Below are positions 17,674 through 25,749 of a DNA stretch of 64,000 bases, piece by piece. Source of the DNA: Pseudodesulfovibrio sp. S3. Lineage in GTDB: Bacteria > Desulfobacterota > Desulfovibrionia > Desulfovibrionales > Desulfovibrionaceae. The position numbers were made by a program, and so were the translations under genes. A model generated the notes under the pieces. The model did not search any database, was not told the origin of the DNA, and saw only the letters and a list, made by a program, of their open reading frames with translations. The DNA lies in contig NZ_QTZO01000015.1 in NCBI RefSeq assembly GCF_004025585.1, forward strand, positions 1-64,000, read 5' to 3'. Each line of letters opens with the position of its first letter. Position 1 is the stretch's first letter.

Positions 17674-19670
17674 ACGGACGACTGCGGCTACGCGCACTCC
17701 TGACAGGACTGGTCCTCGGACTGTTCTTGTGTGTTTTCACCCCGTACAATAACGCGGTCCTGGGCGGTGCACCCTTGGGCGGCGGGCATTTCCCACTGGC
17801 CCCGTTCTTCATCCTGGCCTGGATGTTCGTGGCGGATGCGGGAGTGTCCCGCCTGACCGGCAGGCCCCCGATCTTTTCGGGCGTGGAGTTGCTGGTCATC
17901 TGGTTGATGATGGTCCTGTTCACGGCCATCGGTTTCGCCGGGCTGACCGAGACCTTTTTTGTCAACATCACCGCGCCGGAACGATTCGCCAAGGACGCCT
18001 ACCGCTGGACCGAAGTCCTGACCCCGCTCTTGCCCGATTCCTGGTTCCCCCACTCCTCCGAAGCGGTGACCCAATTGTTCCAGGGACTTCAGGACGGACG
18101 GGACATGTCCGTAACCGATATCCTGGCCGCCATCCCGTGGGGCGTATGGCTGCCACCCCTCGCTATTTGGTCCCTGTTCATCCTGGGCGCGTTCTTCGTC
18201 ATGATCTGCCTCATGGCCCTGTTCGGCCGCCAGTGGGTGGTCAACGAACGGGTCAACTTCCCCTTGCTGCGCGTGCCCACACTCATGGGCGAGGCTCTGG
18301 ACCAGAAACAGTTTATCTCCTGGTGGTCCAACCGTTTCCTGCTCATCGGCCTGGTATTGTCCGGGGCCCTGCACCTGCTCAACGGGCTGCACTTCTACTA
18401 CCCGTCCGTGCCTGAAATGCCGACACTCATCCTGGCCGGGTCCTATTTCCCCAAATTCGGCCTCTTTTCCGGCTTCTACAAGCTGAAGCTCTATTTCATC
18501 CCGGCCTTTGTCGGGTTCGCCTTCCTGACCACCCGGCAGATTTCCTTTTCCATGTGGGCTTTTCATCTGCTCGTGGGGCTGCTCTTCGGCCTGCTCTACG
18601 TGCTCGGCTGGCAACTGCCGGAGGCCGCGCTCGGCACCACGCTCGGCCCTGATCTGGCCCGGCCCGAAGGCGCACAGACCATCGGGGCCTACGCCGTGTT
18701 CTTCGTCTTCCTCATATGGCTGGCCAGGCACCACCTCAAGGAGACCGTGCTCTGCTCCCTGCGCCCGGTCTGCACGGGCAGCGACGCGGACACCAACGCC
18801 ACCCTGCATCCTGCAGAATGGGGACCGCCCGTATGGCCCCTGTGGGGACTGCTCCTGGGCATGATTTTTCTCATGACCTGGTGCTGGTGGTTCGGTCTGC
18901 CCCTGCTTGCCGCCATACTGCTGCCCTGCGCCTTCCTGATCATCATACTGGTCACCAGCCGATTGGTCTGTCAGGGCGGCTTGCCCTATTTCACCCTGAC
19001 AGCCGCCCCTTCGGACGGCCTCATGGGACTCTTCGGCACCGGATTCTTCGGTTCCGTGGGCGTGGCCGCCGCTGCGGTCATGCAGAAAGTGCTCTTCCTG
19101 GATGTGCGCGAGGCCATTGCCCCGACGCTCTTCCACGGCTCCAAGATCCGTCAGGAGTCGAGCAACCGCAATCTGGTCCTCCTGGCCATCGGGCTGTCCC
19201 TGGTCCTGGCCCTGGCCACCGCCTTTGTGACCATGCTTTACCTCGGCCACCGCTACGGGCTGCGGGAGCTCCGCCTTGACTGGGCCACCCAGACCGTGCT
19301 GGCCAACTTTGAAAACGCTCAAAGGCTGGTGGATCAACCCGTCGGTCCCAACGAATGGCTCGTCACTTACGCCGGATTCGGGGCATTGGTCATGGGCGTG
19401 CTCATCTACTGCTACTACAAGCTGCCCTGGTGGCCGCTGCATCCGCTGGGCTATCTGGCCGCCTATTCCGCGGGCATGAAAATCCTGTGGTACCCGTTCT
19501 TCCTGGGCTGGCTGTGCAACCACCTGGTCCTCCACTACGGCGGCACAAGACTCTTCAACAAGGTACGCTTCCTGTTCATCGGACTCATCCTCGGCGATTT
19601 CCTCATGGGTGGCGTGTTCGCTGTGGTCGGCCTGTTCCACGATCAAACCTATACCGTCTTTCCCTTGTAA
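17670..19670 (+). CDS. DUF6785-type polytopic membrane protein (OPT-like)
   Basis: The product is 666 residues with about 14 or more hydrophobic helices. It looks like the DUF6785/DUF6784 membrane family, distantly related to oligopeptide (OPT) transporters: a conserved N-terminal TPYNNAVLGGAPLGGGHFPL, VVNERVNFPLLRVP, and a C-terminal PLHPLGYLAAYS followed by GGTRLFNK. Substrate unknown. Its ATG overlaps the stop of the giant FtsX fusion, so the two are translationally coupled. A second, more OPT-like protein is encoded two genes downstream. Confidence 0.85.
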   Translation: MNGRLRLRALLTGLVLGLFLCVFTPYNNAVLGGAPLGGGHFPLAPFFILAWMFVADAGVSRLTGRPPIFSGVELLVIWLMMVLFTAIGFAGLTETFFVNITAPERFAKDAYRWTEVLTPLLPDSWFPHSSEAVTQLFQGLQDGRDMSVTDILAAIPWGVWLPPLAIWSLFILGAFFVMICLMALFGRQWVVNERVNFPLLRVPTLMGEALDQKQFISWWSNRFLLIGLVLSGALHLLNGLHFYYPSVPEMPTLILAGSYFPKFGLFSGFYKLKLYFIPAFVGFAFLTTRQISFSMWAFHLLVGLLFGLLYVLGWQLPEAALGTTLGPDLARPEGAQTIGAYAVFFVFLIWLARHHLKETVLCSLRPVCTGSDADTNATLHPAEWGPPVWPLWGLLLGMIFLMTWCWWFGLPLLAAILLPCAFLIIILVTSRLVCQGGLPYFTLTAAPSDGLMGLFGTGFFGSVGVAAAAVMQKVLFLDVREAIAPTLFHGSKIRQESSNRNLVLLAIGLSLVLALATAFVTMLYLGHRYGLRELRLDWATQTVLANFENAQRLVDQPVGPNEWLVTYAGFGALVMGVLIYCYYKLPWWPLHPLGYLAAYSAGMKILWYPFFLGWLCNHLVLHYGGTRLFNKVRFLFIGLILGDFLMGGVFAVVGLFHDQTYTVFPL

Positions 19671-19673
19671 ATC

Positions 19674-20498
19674 ATGATGATACACGACACGTACGAACAG
19701 ATGAAACAGAGATTGCTCATTCCATCCATCATCCTCGCCATGGCTGTCCAGACCATGGCCCTTCTGGCCGCTCCCTGCGCCGCCCGTGACGAGGCCGACA
19801 ACAGCACACCCGAAAAAGAACTGGACATGTTCATAGCCCACGCGGATGTGTCGCCCTACTATATGGAAGTCCCTGAATTCCAGGGCCGCGGCATCCTGCT
19901 GGACGTCCTCAAAGCCCTGGTCGAACCTCTGAACTATACCGTCACCGTCAACCGGCTGCCTGACAAGCGAGGTTGGCAAATGCTCGAAAACGGCGAGTTG
20001 AGCGTCTACGCCAGCGCCCGGGAATGGGTTGCCCAGCCGGACAAATTCCTCTGGACAGACCCTTTCATGCTCAATGAAGACGTGCTCCTCTTCCGCGCGG
20101 ACAGCATACTTGAATACACCAAACCCGAAGACCTCTACGGTAAGACCGTGGCGGGCATAAAGGATTTTGTCTACCCTGCCCTGGAACCCCATTTCGGACC
20201 GGGCATGATCACCAGGCTGGACACGACTTCGCCCGATGTCATGCTGAAACTGCTCTCGTTTGGAAGGGCGGACGCCGTTCTGGTCAACCACACGGAAATC
20301 CTGTGGATGTTCCGCAATCGACCGGAAATCCGCCCCGAACTCTTCCGCCTGGAAAAGCCCCCCTTTGACCGGGCCTGGTTCCGCTTCCTCTTTCCCAAGG
20401 GCCATGGTTGGGAACCCGTGGTCGAACAAATCAACCATCGCCTCAAGGTGATGAAAGAGGACGGCAGCCTCAAGGCCATCCTTGATCAGTACAGGTAA
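19674..20498 (+). CDS. Periplasmic family 3 solute-binding-like protein
   Basis: The product is 274 residues. A signal peptide (LLIPSIILAMAVQTMALLAA) ends near residue 40. The mature part fits the SBP_bac_3 fold: DVSPYYMEVPEFQGRGILLD, a hinge near DVLLFRAD, and a late GRADAVLVNHTE. Family 3 proteins bind amino acids or similar small molecules, but no amino-acid ABC permease is present; it sits between two OPT-like membrane proteins. It begins three bases after the preceding stop. The ATG at 19701 is an alternative start because neither has a strong ribosome site. Confidence 0.85.
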   Translation: MMIHDTYEQMKQRLLIPSIILAMAVQTMALLAAPCAARDEADNSTPEKELDMFIAHADVSPYYMEVPEFQGRGILLDVLKALVEPLNYTVTVNRLPDKRGWQMLENGELSVYASAREWVAQPDKFLWTDPFMLNEDVLLFRADSILEYTKPEDLYGKTVAGIKDFVYPALEPHFGPGMITRLDTTSPDVMLKLLSFGRADAVLVNHTEILWMFRNRPEIRPELFRLEKPPFDRAWFRFLFPKGHGWEPVVEQINHRLKVMKEDGSLKAILDQYR

Positions 20499-20524
20499 CA
20501 GCCGCAGCCGCCGGAGCCACACAT

Positions 20525-22483
20525 ATGTATGATGATAAGGAACTGAAAGAATACAGGGATCTCCTGAAACCACCCGACAAGTTCGAGGAAGGTTTCGACT
20601 GGAAGACCGTTGTCGGGGCCGTGTTCATCGGGTTCCTGATGATGCCCGGCTCCATGTACCTGCAACTGGTCATCGGCCAGGGCATCGGGCCGGCCGCCCG
20701 ATGGGTGACCATCATCCTCTTTGCCGAGATCGCCAAACGATCGTACACCCACCTGAAACAACAGGAAATTTTCCTGCTCTACTACATGGCGGGCGCCGCC
20801 CTGGCCTCCCCGTTCCAAGGTCTGCTCTGGAACCAGTACCTGGTCCAGTCGGACGCGGCGCGCATGCTCGGCCTGACCGAATTCATTCCCCATTGGGTCG
20901 CCCCGGCATTGGGGTCCGGCTCCTACCTGGAGCGTACCTTCATGCACCCGGACTGGCTGGTGCCGATCCTGCTCCTCGTGGGGGCGCAACTGGTCCAGCG
21001 CATCGACCATTTCGGATTGGGCTATTCCCTGTACCGCATCACCTCGGACGTGGAAAAACTGCCCTTTCCCATGGCCCCTGTGGGCGCACTGGGCACCATG
21101 GCCCTGGCCGAATCCACCGAGGACAAGAAAACCGGCTGGAAGTGGCGGGTGTTCTCCATCGGCGGGGTCATCGGGCTGGCCTTCGGCTTCTTCTACGTGC
21201 TGCTGCCCGCGCTCTCAGGACTGCTCTTCACCGAACCCATCCGGCTCATCCCCATCCCTTGGATCGAGCTGACCCAGTACACCGAAGGCACACTGCCCGC
21301 CGTGGCCACCGGCCTGCAATTCGATCTCGGCCTGGTCTTCATCGGCATGGTCCTGCCGTTCTGGGCGGTCATCGGCGGCCTGGTCGGCCTGATCGTGACC
21401 ATCGTGGCCAATCCCATCCTGTATGCCCAGGGCATCCTGCACCGCTGGCATCCGGGCATGGCCACGGTCGAGACGGTCTTTGCCAACAATTTCGATTTCT
21501 ACATGAGCTTCGGCATCGGGCTGGGCCTGGCCATCGGCGCGGTAGGCATCTACTACGTGGTCAAATCATTCAGGAGTACCGGCGGCAACGGCCCGGATTT
21601 CTCCGTCCTGTTCAATCCCCCGGAAGGGCGCGGCGACATCAATTTCTGGGTGTCCATCGGCATCTACGTCTTTTCCACGCTCTGCTACATCGCCTTCTGC
21701 GTCTGGCTGGTACCCAGCTTTCCGTGGATTTTCTTCGTGCTCTACGGCTTCATCTACACCCCGGTCATCTCCTATATCACCGCGCGCATGGAGGGTGTGG
21801 CCGGACAGTTCATCGCCCTGCCCATGGTGCGAGAATTCTCGTTCATCGCCGGGGCCAAGTTCTTCGGCTACCAGGGACTGGAAATCTGGTACGCGCCCAT
21901 CCCCATCCACAACTACGGCGAGGCCACGGTCCAGTTCCGCCAGATCGAACTGACCGGAACGAGTTTGCGCGGCATCATCAAGGCGGAGATCATCGTCTTC
22001 CCCATCGTCATGATATCCAGCCTGTTCTTCTCCCAATTCCTGTGGCAGCTCGCGCCCATCCCGTCCCCGGAATACCCGTTCGCCCAAGAACTGTGGCACC
22101 TCCAGGCCCTGAACACCCTGCTCATGCAGACCTCCACCCTGGAAGGCAACTCGCTCTTTTTCGAGGCATTGTCCGGGCCGGTGGTCATGTCCGGCCTGGG
22201 GCTGGGATTGATCCTCTATTCCGTACTCAACGTGCTCGGCCTGCCCGTCCTGCTCGTCTACGGCGTGGTCCGCGGCCTGGGCCAGTCCACACCCCACGGC
22301 ATGCTCCTGGAAGTGGCGGGCGCATTGCTCGGCCGCTTCTATTTCATGAAGAAATACGGTGCCCAGTGGCGGCACTACGCCCCGGTGCTCCTGGCCGGAT
22401 TCTCCTGCGGCATGGGTCTGACCGGCATGTTTGCCATGGGCTGCACCCTGATCATGAAGTCACTGGGACGATTGGCGTATTAA
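20525..22483 (+). CDS. OPT-like peptide transporter
   Basis: The product is 652 residues with about 14-16 membrane helices. It has an N-terminal FDWKTVVGAVFIGFLMMPGS and the internal KLPFPMAPVGALGTMALAE segment, patterns seen in OPT-family and related proteins that move oligopeptides or metal chelates. It is similar in length and layout to the DUF6785-type protein two genes upstream, but the two are clearly diverged. CGGAG lies eight bases before the ATG. It is the last gene of the operon. Substrate is not deducible. Confidence 0.88.
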   Translation: MYDDKELKEYRDLLKPPDKFEEGFDWKTVVGAVFIGFLMMPGSMYLQLVIGQGIGPAARWVTIILFAEIAKRSYTHLKQQEIFLLYYMAGAALASPFQGLLWNQYLVQSDAARMLGLTEFIPHWVAPALGSGSYLERTFMHPDWLVPILLLVGAQLVQRIDHFGLGYSLYRITSDVEKLPFPMAPVGALGTMALAESTEDKKTGWKWRVFSIGGVIGLAFGFFYVLLPALSGLLFTEPIRLIPIPWIELTQYTEGTLPAVATGLQFDLGLVFIGMVLPFWAVIGGLVGLIVTIVANPILYAQGILHRWHPGMATVETVFANNFDFYMSFGIGLGLAIGAVGIYYVVKSFRSTGGNGPDFSVLFNPPEGRGDINFWVSIGIYVFSTLCYIAFCVWLVPSFPWIFFVLYGFIYTPVISYITARMEGVAGQFIALPMVREFSFIAGAKFFGYQGLEIWYAPIPIHNYGEATVQFRQIELTGTSLRGIIKAEIIVFPIVMISSLFFSQFLWQLAPIPSPEYPFAQELWHLQALNTLLMQTSTLEGNSLFFEALSGPVVMSGLGLGLILYSVLNVLGLPVLLVYGVVRGLGQSTPHGMLLEVAGALLGRFYFMKKYGAQWRHYAPVLLAGFSCGMGLTGMFAMGCTLIMKSLGRLAY

Positions 22484-22507
22484 AAAGCCGGGGGAAGGAG
22501 AGAACGT

Positions 22508-22538
22508 AAAAAGCCCGCTGGCTAGCGCGGCCTTTGTT
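22508..22538. terminator. Convergent terminator after the OPT operon
   Basis: GCCCGCT and AGCGCGGC form an imperfect stem with flanking A and T runs, in the 38-nt space between the converging OPT-like gene and the minus-strand gene ending at 22522. It overlaps the last codons of that minus-strand gene. It could stop transcription from both sides. Confidence 0.5.
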
Positions 22539-23133
22539 TGGGTAAGTTCTTGAGGAGAACGTCCCGGCATGGGTCGCTTTTGAAGAGTTCCATGCGGTCG
22601 ATCTTCGGAAGCTGAATCTGCTTACCATCTATTTCCGAAAGCACAAGCTTGCCGAAAGCTCCTTGGTTTTCCGGATCAACGGCCCTATGGAACGAGAGCA
22701 GTTTGCCTCCAACTTCGGCGGTCACAAGAACATATGACATTACCCCGTCAGGCCCCTTTTCAACTATTATCGAATCCGGCTTCGCATTGGGTATGAGTCC
22801 AGCCAACGCCGCAAGATAATATGATCTTACCTCGTCCACCAAATGTGCCCGACAGCGGGAATAGGCGATGCACGCCTCTGAATTCCCTTCAAAATCCAAT
22901 GAAGTGCAAACCCCTATCATCAACTCAAGGTCCGATTCTCTGTTTGGCCCATAGAAATATTGATACTTGGCCAGACTCTGAGAGCCATGCACGGCTTGAA
23001 TGAATCTCCCCACGTCCTCGCGTATCGCCTGCATGTCATACGCAGAGGAGTCCCTGAAGGCGAAAAAGAGGGCAACCACAACAGCCAAAACTGCCCCTGT
23101 ATTATTTAACAAGCACTTTTTGACCTTTAACAT
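22522..23133 (-). CDS. Hypothetical membrane-anchored or secreted protein
   Basis: The product from ATG at 23133 is 203 residues. It opens with a basic stretch and one hydrophobic segment (NNTGAVLAVVVALFFAF), a signal peptide or anchor, followed by a mature part with four cysteines (GVCTS, EACIAY, SRCRAH, DPCRD). No family is recognised. Codon use and base composition are visibly less GC-rich than neighbours, suggesting acquisition. AAAGG lies 11 nt upstream. The frame stays open upstream into an L,D-transpeptidase-like fragment, so a longer fused product from a TTG at 23361 cannot be excluded. Confidence 0.65.
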   Translation of the reverse strand: MLKVKKCLLNNTGAVLAVVVALFFAFRDSSAYDMQAIREDVGRFIQAVHGSQSLAKYQYFYGPNRESDLELMIGVCTSLDFEGNSEACIAYSRCRAHLVDEVRSYYLAALAGLIPNAKPDSIIVEKGPDGVMSYVLVTAEVGGKLLSFHRAVDPENQGAFGKLVLSEIDGKQIQLPKIDRMELFKSDPCRDVLLKNLPKQRPR

Positions 23134-23361
23134 TCTTAAAAAAACCTTTGCGATACTGGTATCGGGTCCGGTTAGGCCAATGCAACCATTGGTCCCAGGA
23201 ATATTGCCGTCAGGATGGATGCCGAAATGGCCACGCCCTTTGGCATCGAAATCCGGCTCAATCGGAACCCACCAGCAGTTTCCGGCCGCCCCCCTGTGCG
23301 TCGGCAAACGACAGGGAAAAGCATTTGATTGGTAGAAAAAAGCAACTTGACGCCTTTTCAA
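23134..23361 (-). pseudogene. L,D-transpeptidase-like C-terminal fragment
   Basis: In the same frame as the hypothetical gene downstream lie ~75 codons containing CWWVPIEPDFDAKGR, FGIHPDGNIPGTNGCIGL and GPDTS. The His followed by Gly-x-x-Gly-Cys-Ile resembles the active site of YkuD-like L,D-transpeptidases and related peptidoglycan enzymes. No ATG or good ribosome site precedes it and the N-terminal part of such a domain is missing. It is best read as a remnant joined in frame to the next gene; a functional short protein starting at TTG is less likely. Confidence 0.5.
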
Positions 23362-23441
23362 AAACGCCTCTTGTTCTTTCCTGTGCGAGCAGGTAATTTG
23401 AACGCGGCAAACCAGCGAACAAAACCCGATACGGAGTATAT

Positions 23442-24815
23442 ATGCCCGACAAGAACATCACTGCCCTGGTCCTGGCCGCAGGCAAGGGGACCCGAATGCA
23501 CTCTGCCAAGGCCAAGGTCTTGCAGACCATACTCAACGAACCCATGCTCTTTTACGTGTACGAGGCGCTCAAGCCGATCATGAAGGAGAACATCCTGACC
23601 GTGGTCGGCCATGGCGTTGACGAAGTGAAAAAGGAATTCCCGGACATGGCGAACCGGTTCGTCATGCAGAAAGAACAGCTCGGCACGGGACACGCCCTGC
23701 AAGAGGCCTGGGCCGAGGTGGAAAAAACCAACTCCACCCACTGCCTGGTCATCAACGGCGACACCCCCCTGGTCACGGTGGAAGCCCTGGACCGGCTGGT
23801 GGCCGCACAGGGATGCTGCGACCTCGCCTTCATGACCATCACCCCGCGCGATACCGCCGCCTTCGGCCGCGTGGTGCGCGATCCCGAACGCAGGATCAAG
23901 GCCATCGTCGAGGCCAAGGACTATGATTTTTCCGTGCACGGACCGGTCACGGGCGAAGTCAACGCGGGCATCTACCTGCTCAAGATCGAGACCATCGGCC
24001 CGCTGCTCGGGCGGCTGGAAAACGAAAACAACTCCGGCGAATACTACATCACCGACCTGGTGGAACTGGCCGTGAACCAAGGCTTGTCCGTGGACGGCGT
24101 CCAGGCGGGCAACGACATCTCGCTCATGGGCATCAATTCACCGCGAGAACTGCTCACAGCGGAGAACACGCTCAAGAGACAGATCGTAGACGAACTCATC
24201 GACGCCGGAGTGATCATCCACAACCCGGACACCGTAACCATCGGCCCCAAGGTAACCGTGGAGCCGGGCGCCGAAATCTTCGGCCATTGTGAAATCTACG
24301 GAAAATCCTTTGTGGCCGCCGGGGCGCGCATGGGATCCTACAACTTCATCAAGGATTCGACCTTTGCGGCCGGGTGCGTTGTCCGCGAATTCAACCACAT
24401 CGAAGGCGCGCAGGTTGGCGAGGGAGTGTCCGTGGGCCCCTACTCCCGGCTCAGGCCGGATGCCGTGCTGGCAAAGAATTCGCGCATCGGCAATTTCGTG
24501 GAAATGAAAAAGGCCACCCTGGGCGAAGGGGCCAAGGCCAGCCACCTGACCTATCTCGGCGATGCCGAGGTCGGGGCCGGGGCCAACATCGGCGCAGGCA
24601 CCATCACCTGCAACTACGACGGCAGGAACAAATTCGTCACCAAAATCGGCGAAGGCGCTTTCATCGGTTCCAACACCGCCCTGGTGGCTCCTGTTTCGGT
24701 GGGCAAACATGCGCTCATAGGTGCCGGCTCCACCATCACCAAGGATGTGCCGGACAACCAGACAGGCATCGCCCGAGGCAAACAGACCAATCTCAAACGC
24801 ACTCTGAAGAAATAA
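23442..24815 (+). CDS. glmU: Bifunctional GlmU, UDP-GlcNAc synthesis
   Basis: The product is 457 residues, the usual GlmU length. The N-terminal half is a uridylyltransferase (LVLAAGKGTRM, QKEQLGTGHALQEA, INGDTPLVT), and the C-terminal half is a left-handed beta-helix acetyltransferase (VGPYSRLRPDAVLA, GTITCNYDG, LTYLGDAEVG). It acetylates glucosamine-1-phosphate and then couples it to UTP, giving UDP-GlcNAc for peptidoglycan and lipopolysaccharide. GGAG lies upstream of the ATG. It opens the run leading to the zap genes, 6S RNA and rny. Confidence 0.97.
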   Translation: MPDKNITALVLAAGKGTRMHSAKAKVLQTILNEPMLFYVYEALKPIMKENILTVVGHGVDEVKKEFPDMANRFVMQKEQLGTGHALQEAWAEVEKTNSTHCLVINGDTPLVTVEALDRLVAAQGCCDLAFMTITPRDTAAFGRVVRDPERRIKAIVEAKDYDFSVHGPVTGEVNAGIYLLKIETIGPLLGRLENENNSGEYYITDLVELAVNQGLSVDGVQAGNDISLMGINSPRELLTAENTLKRQIVDELIDAGVIIHNPDTVTIGPKVTVEPGAEIFGHCEIYGKSFVAAGARMGSYNFIKDSTFAAGCVVREFNHIEGAQVGEGVSVGPYSRLRPDAVLAKNSRIGNFVEMKKATLGEGAKASHLTYLGDAEVGAGANIGAGTITCNYDGRNKFVTKIGEGAFIGSNTALVAPVSVGKHALIGAGSTITKDVPDNQTGIARGKQTNLKRTLKK

Positions 24816-24892
24816 TTGTTACCGGATAAAGATCCGCTTCGGCATAGGAAAGAAATCTTGCTTTGCACAAAGAAAAAGAATAGATAAGAGGT

Positions 24893-25069
24893 ATGGAATT
24901 AGTTACCCAACTTGAAGAGCGCTTCAACAGATTACTGAATAAAGTTAGTGAATTGAAAGAAGAAAATCAGCGCTTGAGGGAGGAGATCGAGGCCGAGAAG
25001 CAGAAACGCCACGACATCGAATCTCGCATCGACACGCTGCTCGAAAAAATTCAAAACGAGCTGGAATGA
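24893..25069 (+). CDS. zapB: ZapB-like cell-division coiled-coil protein
   Basis: The product is 58 residues and almost wholly coiled coil, rich in Glu, Lys and Leu in heptads (LEERFNRLLNKVSELKEENQ). AAGAGG directly precedes the ATG. It sits 12 nt upstream of zapA, an arrangement expected for ZapB-like proteins that bind ZapA at the Z-ring and link it to the chromosome terminus. Sequence alone cannot separate ZapB from other short coiled coils, so the name rests on context. Confidence 0.75.
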   Translation: MELVTQLEERFNRLLNKVSELKEENQRLREEIEAEKQKRHDIESRIDTLLEKIQNELE

Positions 25070-25081
25070 TAGCGTTTTACG

Positions 25082-25351
25082 ATGCCTCGTTACACGTTGA
25101 CCCTGCTGGGACTCGAGATATCCTTCAAGACCGATGCGGACAATGTCCGTATCGAAGCCGCGCAGGCATTTATTGAGAACAAGCATAAAGAGCTTGTTGG
25201 CGGAGCAGGCGACATCAGCAAGGAAAAATTGCTCACGTACCTGCTTTTAAGCCTCGCGGACGACTATCTGGTCGCGGAAGACAAACTGAAGCGGCTGGAA
25301 GGGAAGATCGGAGAGATTTTGGAAAAGACCTCAACGGAGCCGGGCCGATAA
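25082..25351 (+). CDS. zapA: Cell division protein ZapA
   Basis: The product is 89 residues. The N-terminal half has the ZapA fold (YTLTLLGLEISFKTDADN, then AAQAFIENKHKEL) and the C-terminal half is a coiled coil with LTYLLLSLADDYL. ZapA binds and bundles FtsZ protofilaments. The gene is followed directly by 6S RNA, as in many proteobacteria. Confidence 0.92.
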   Translation: MPRYTLTLLGLEISFKTDADNVRIEAAQAFIENKHKELVGGAGDISKEKLLTYLLLSLADDYLVAEDKLKRLEGKIGEILEKTSTEPGR

Positions 25352-25375
25352 CTGGACGGCACCGAGGTTGGCAAG

Positions 25376-25560
25376 GAATTACCCTGGGGCGTTTGTGATT
25401 GCCCGGAGTGTTATTGAGCCAATGCTCTGAATAAGGGCGACGACTCCAGTGAACTGGTGAGCAAGCCCGGTCCGACCGGGAAGCCTGAAGGTTCACGAGT
25501 CATGCCCACCTGGATATGCCAGGTTCAAAACATACAGGCAACACGGCTTCCCGGGGCTAA
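25376..25560 (+). ncRNA. ssrS: 6S RNA
   Basis: Directly downstream of zapA, the usual place. The stretch at 25454-25488 (GGTGAGCA, then CCCGGTCCGACCGGGAAGCCT) matches the conserved E. coli 6S segment as I remember it. The ends pair: CCCTGGGG near 25383 with TCCCGGGG near 25549. An open central bubble between gives the rod shape by which 6S RNA mimics an open promoter and sequesters the housekeeping RNA polymerase. Exact ends are estimates. Confidence 0.87.
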
Positions 25561-25606
25561 ATATTCGTCTGACCGGTCAGAACCGGCGTTTTCAGACGAG
25601 AATATA
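25560..25606 (+). terminator. Hairpin after 6S RNA
   Basis: ATATTCGTCTGA and TCAGACGAGAATAT pair through a small bulge, with a nested ACCGG/CCGGT element. It starts where the 6S RNA ends. There is no T-run, so it may be a processing or stabilising structure rather than an intrinsic terminator. The remaining ~140 nt up to rny is AT-rich with no gene seen. Confidence 0.45.
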
Positions 25607-25749
25607 ACCCTACAGCCATACCTTCCTGAATCCCCTCCCACCTTCTCTTCAAAGAGTGAGTGCGTTTTATTGCGTGCTTTTCAAGTTGTCGTTTGGCGAA
25701 AACAGGCCGCCCGTTTAAAGCCTGTTAATATAAATAAGGAGTAAACCCC

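Noticed and set aside
17688-20573. 961-codon minus-strand frame opposite the DUF6785-type and binding-protein genes
   Set aside because: Composition is typical of antisense to hydrophobic coding sequence (His, Gln, Gly rich); no motif.
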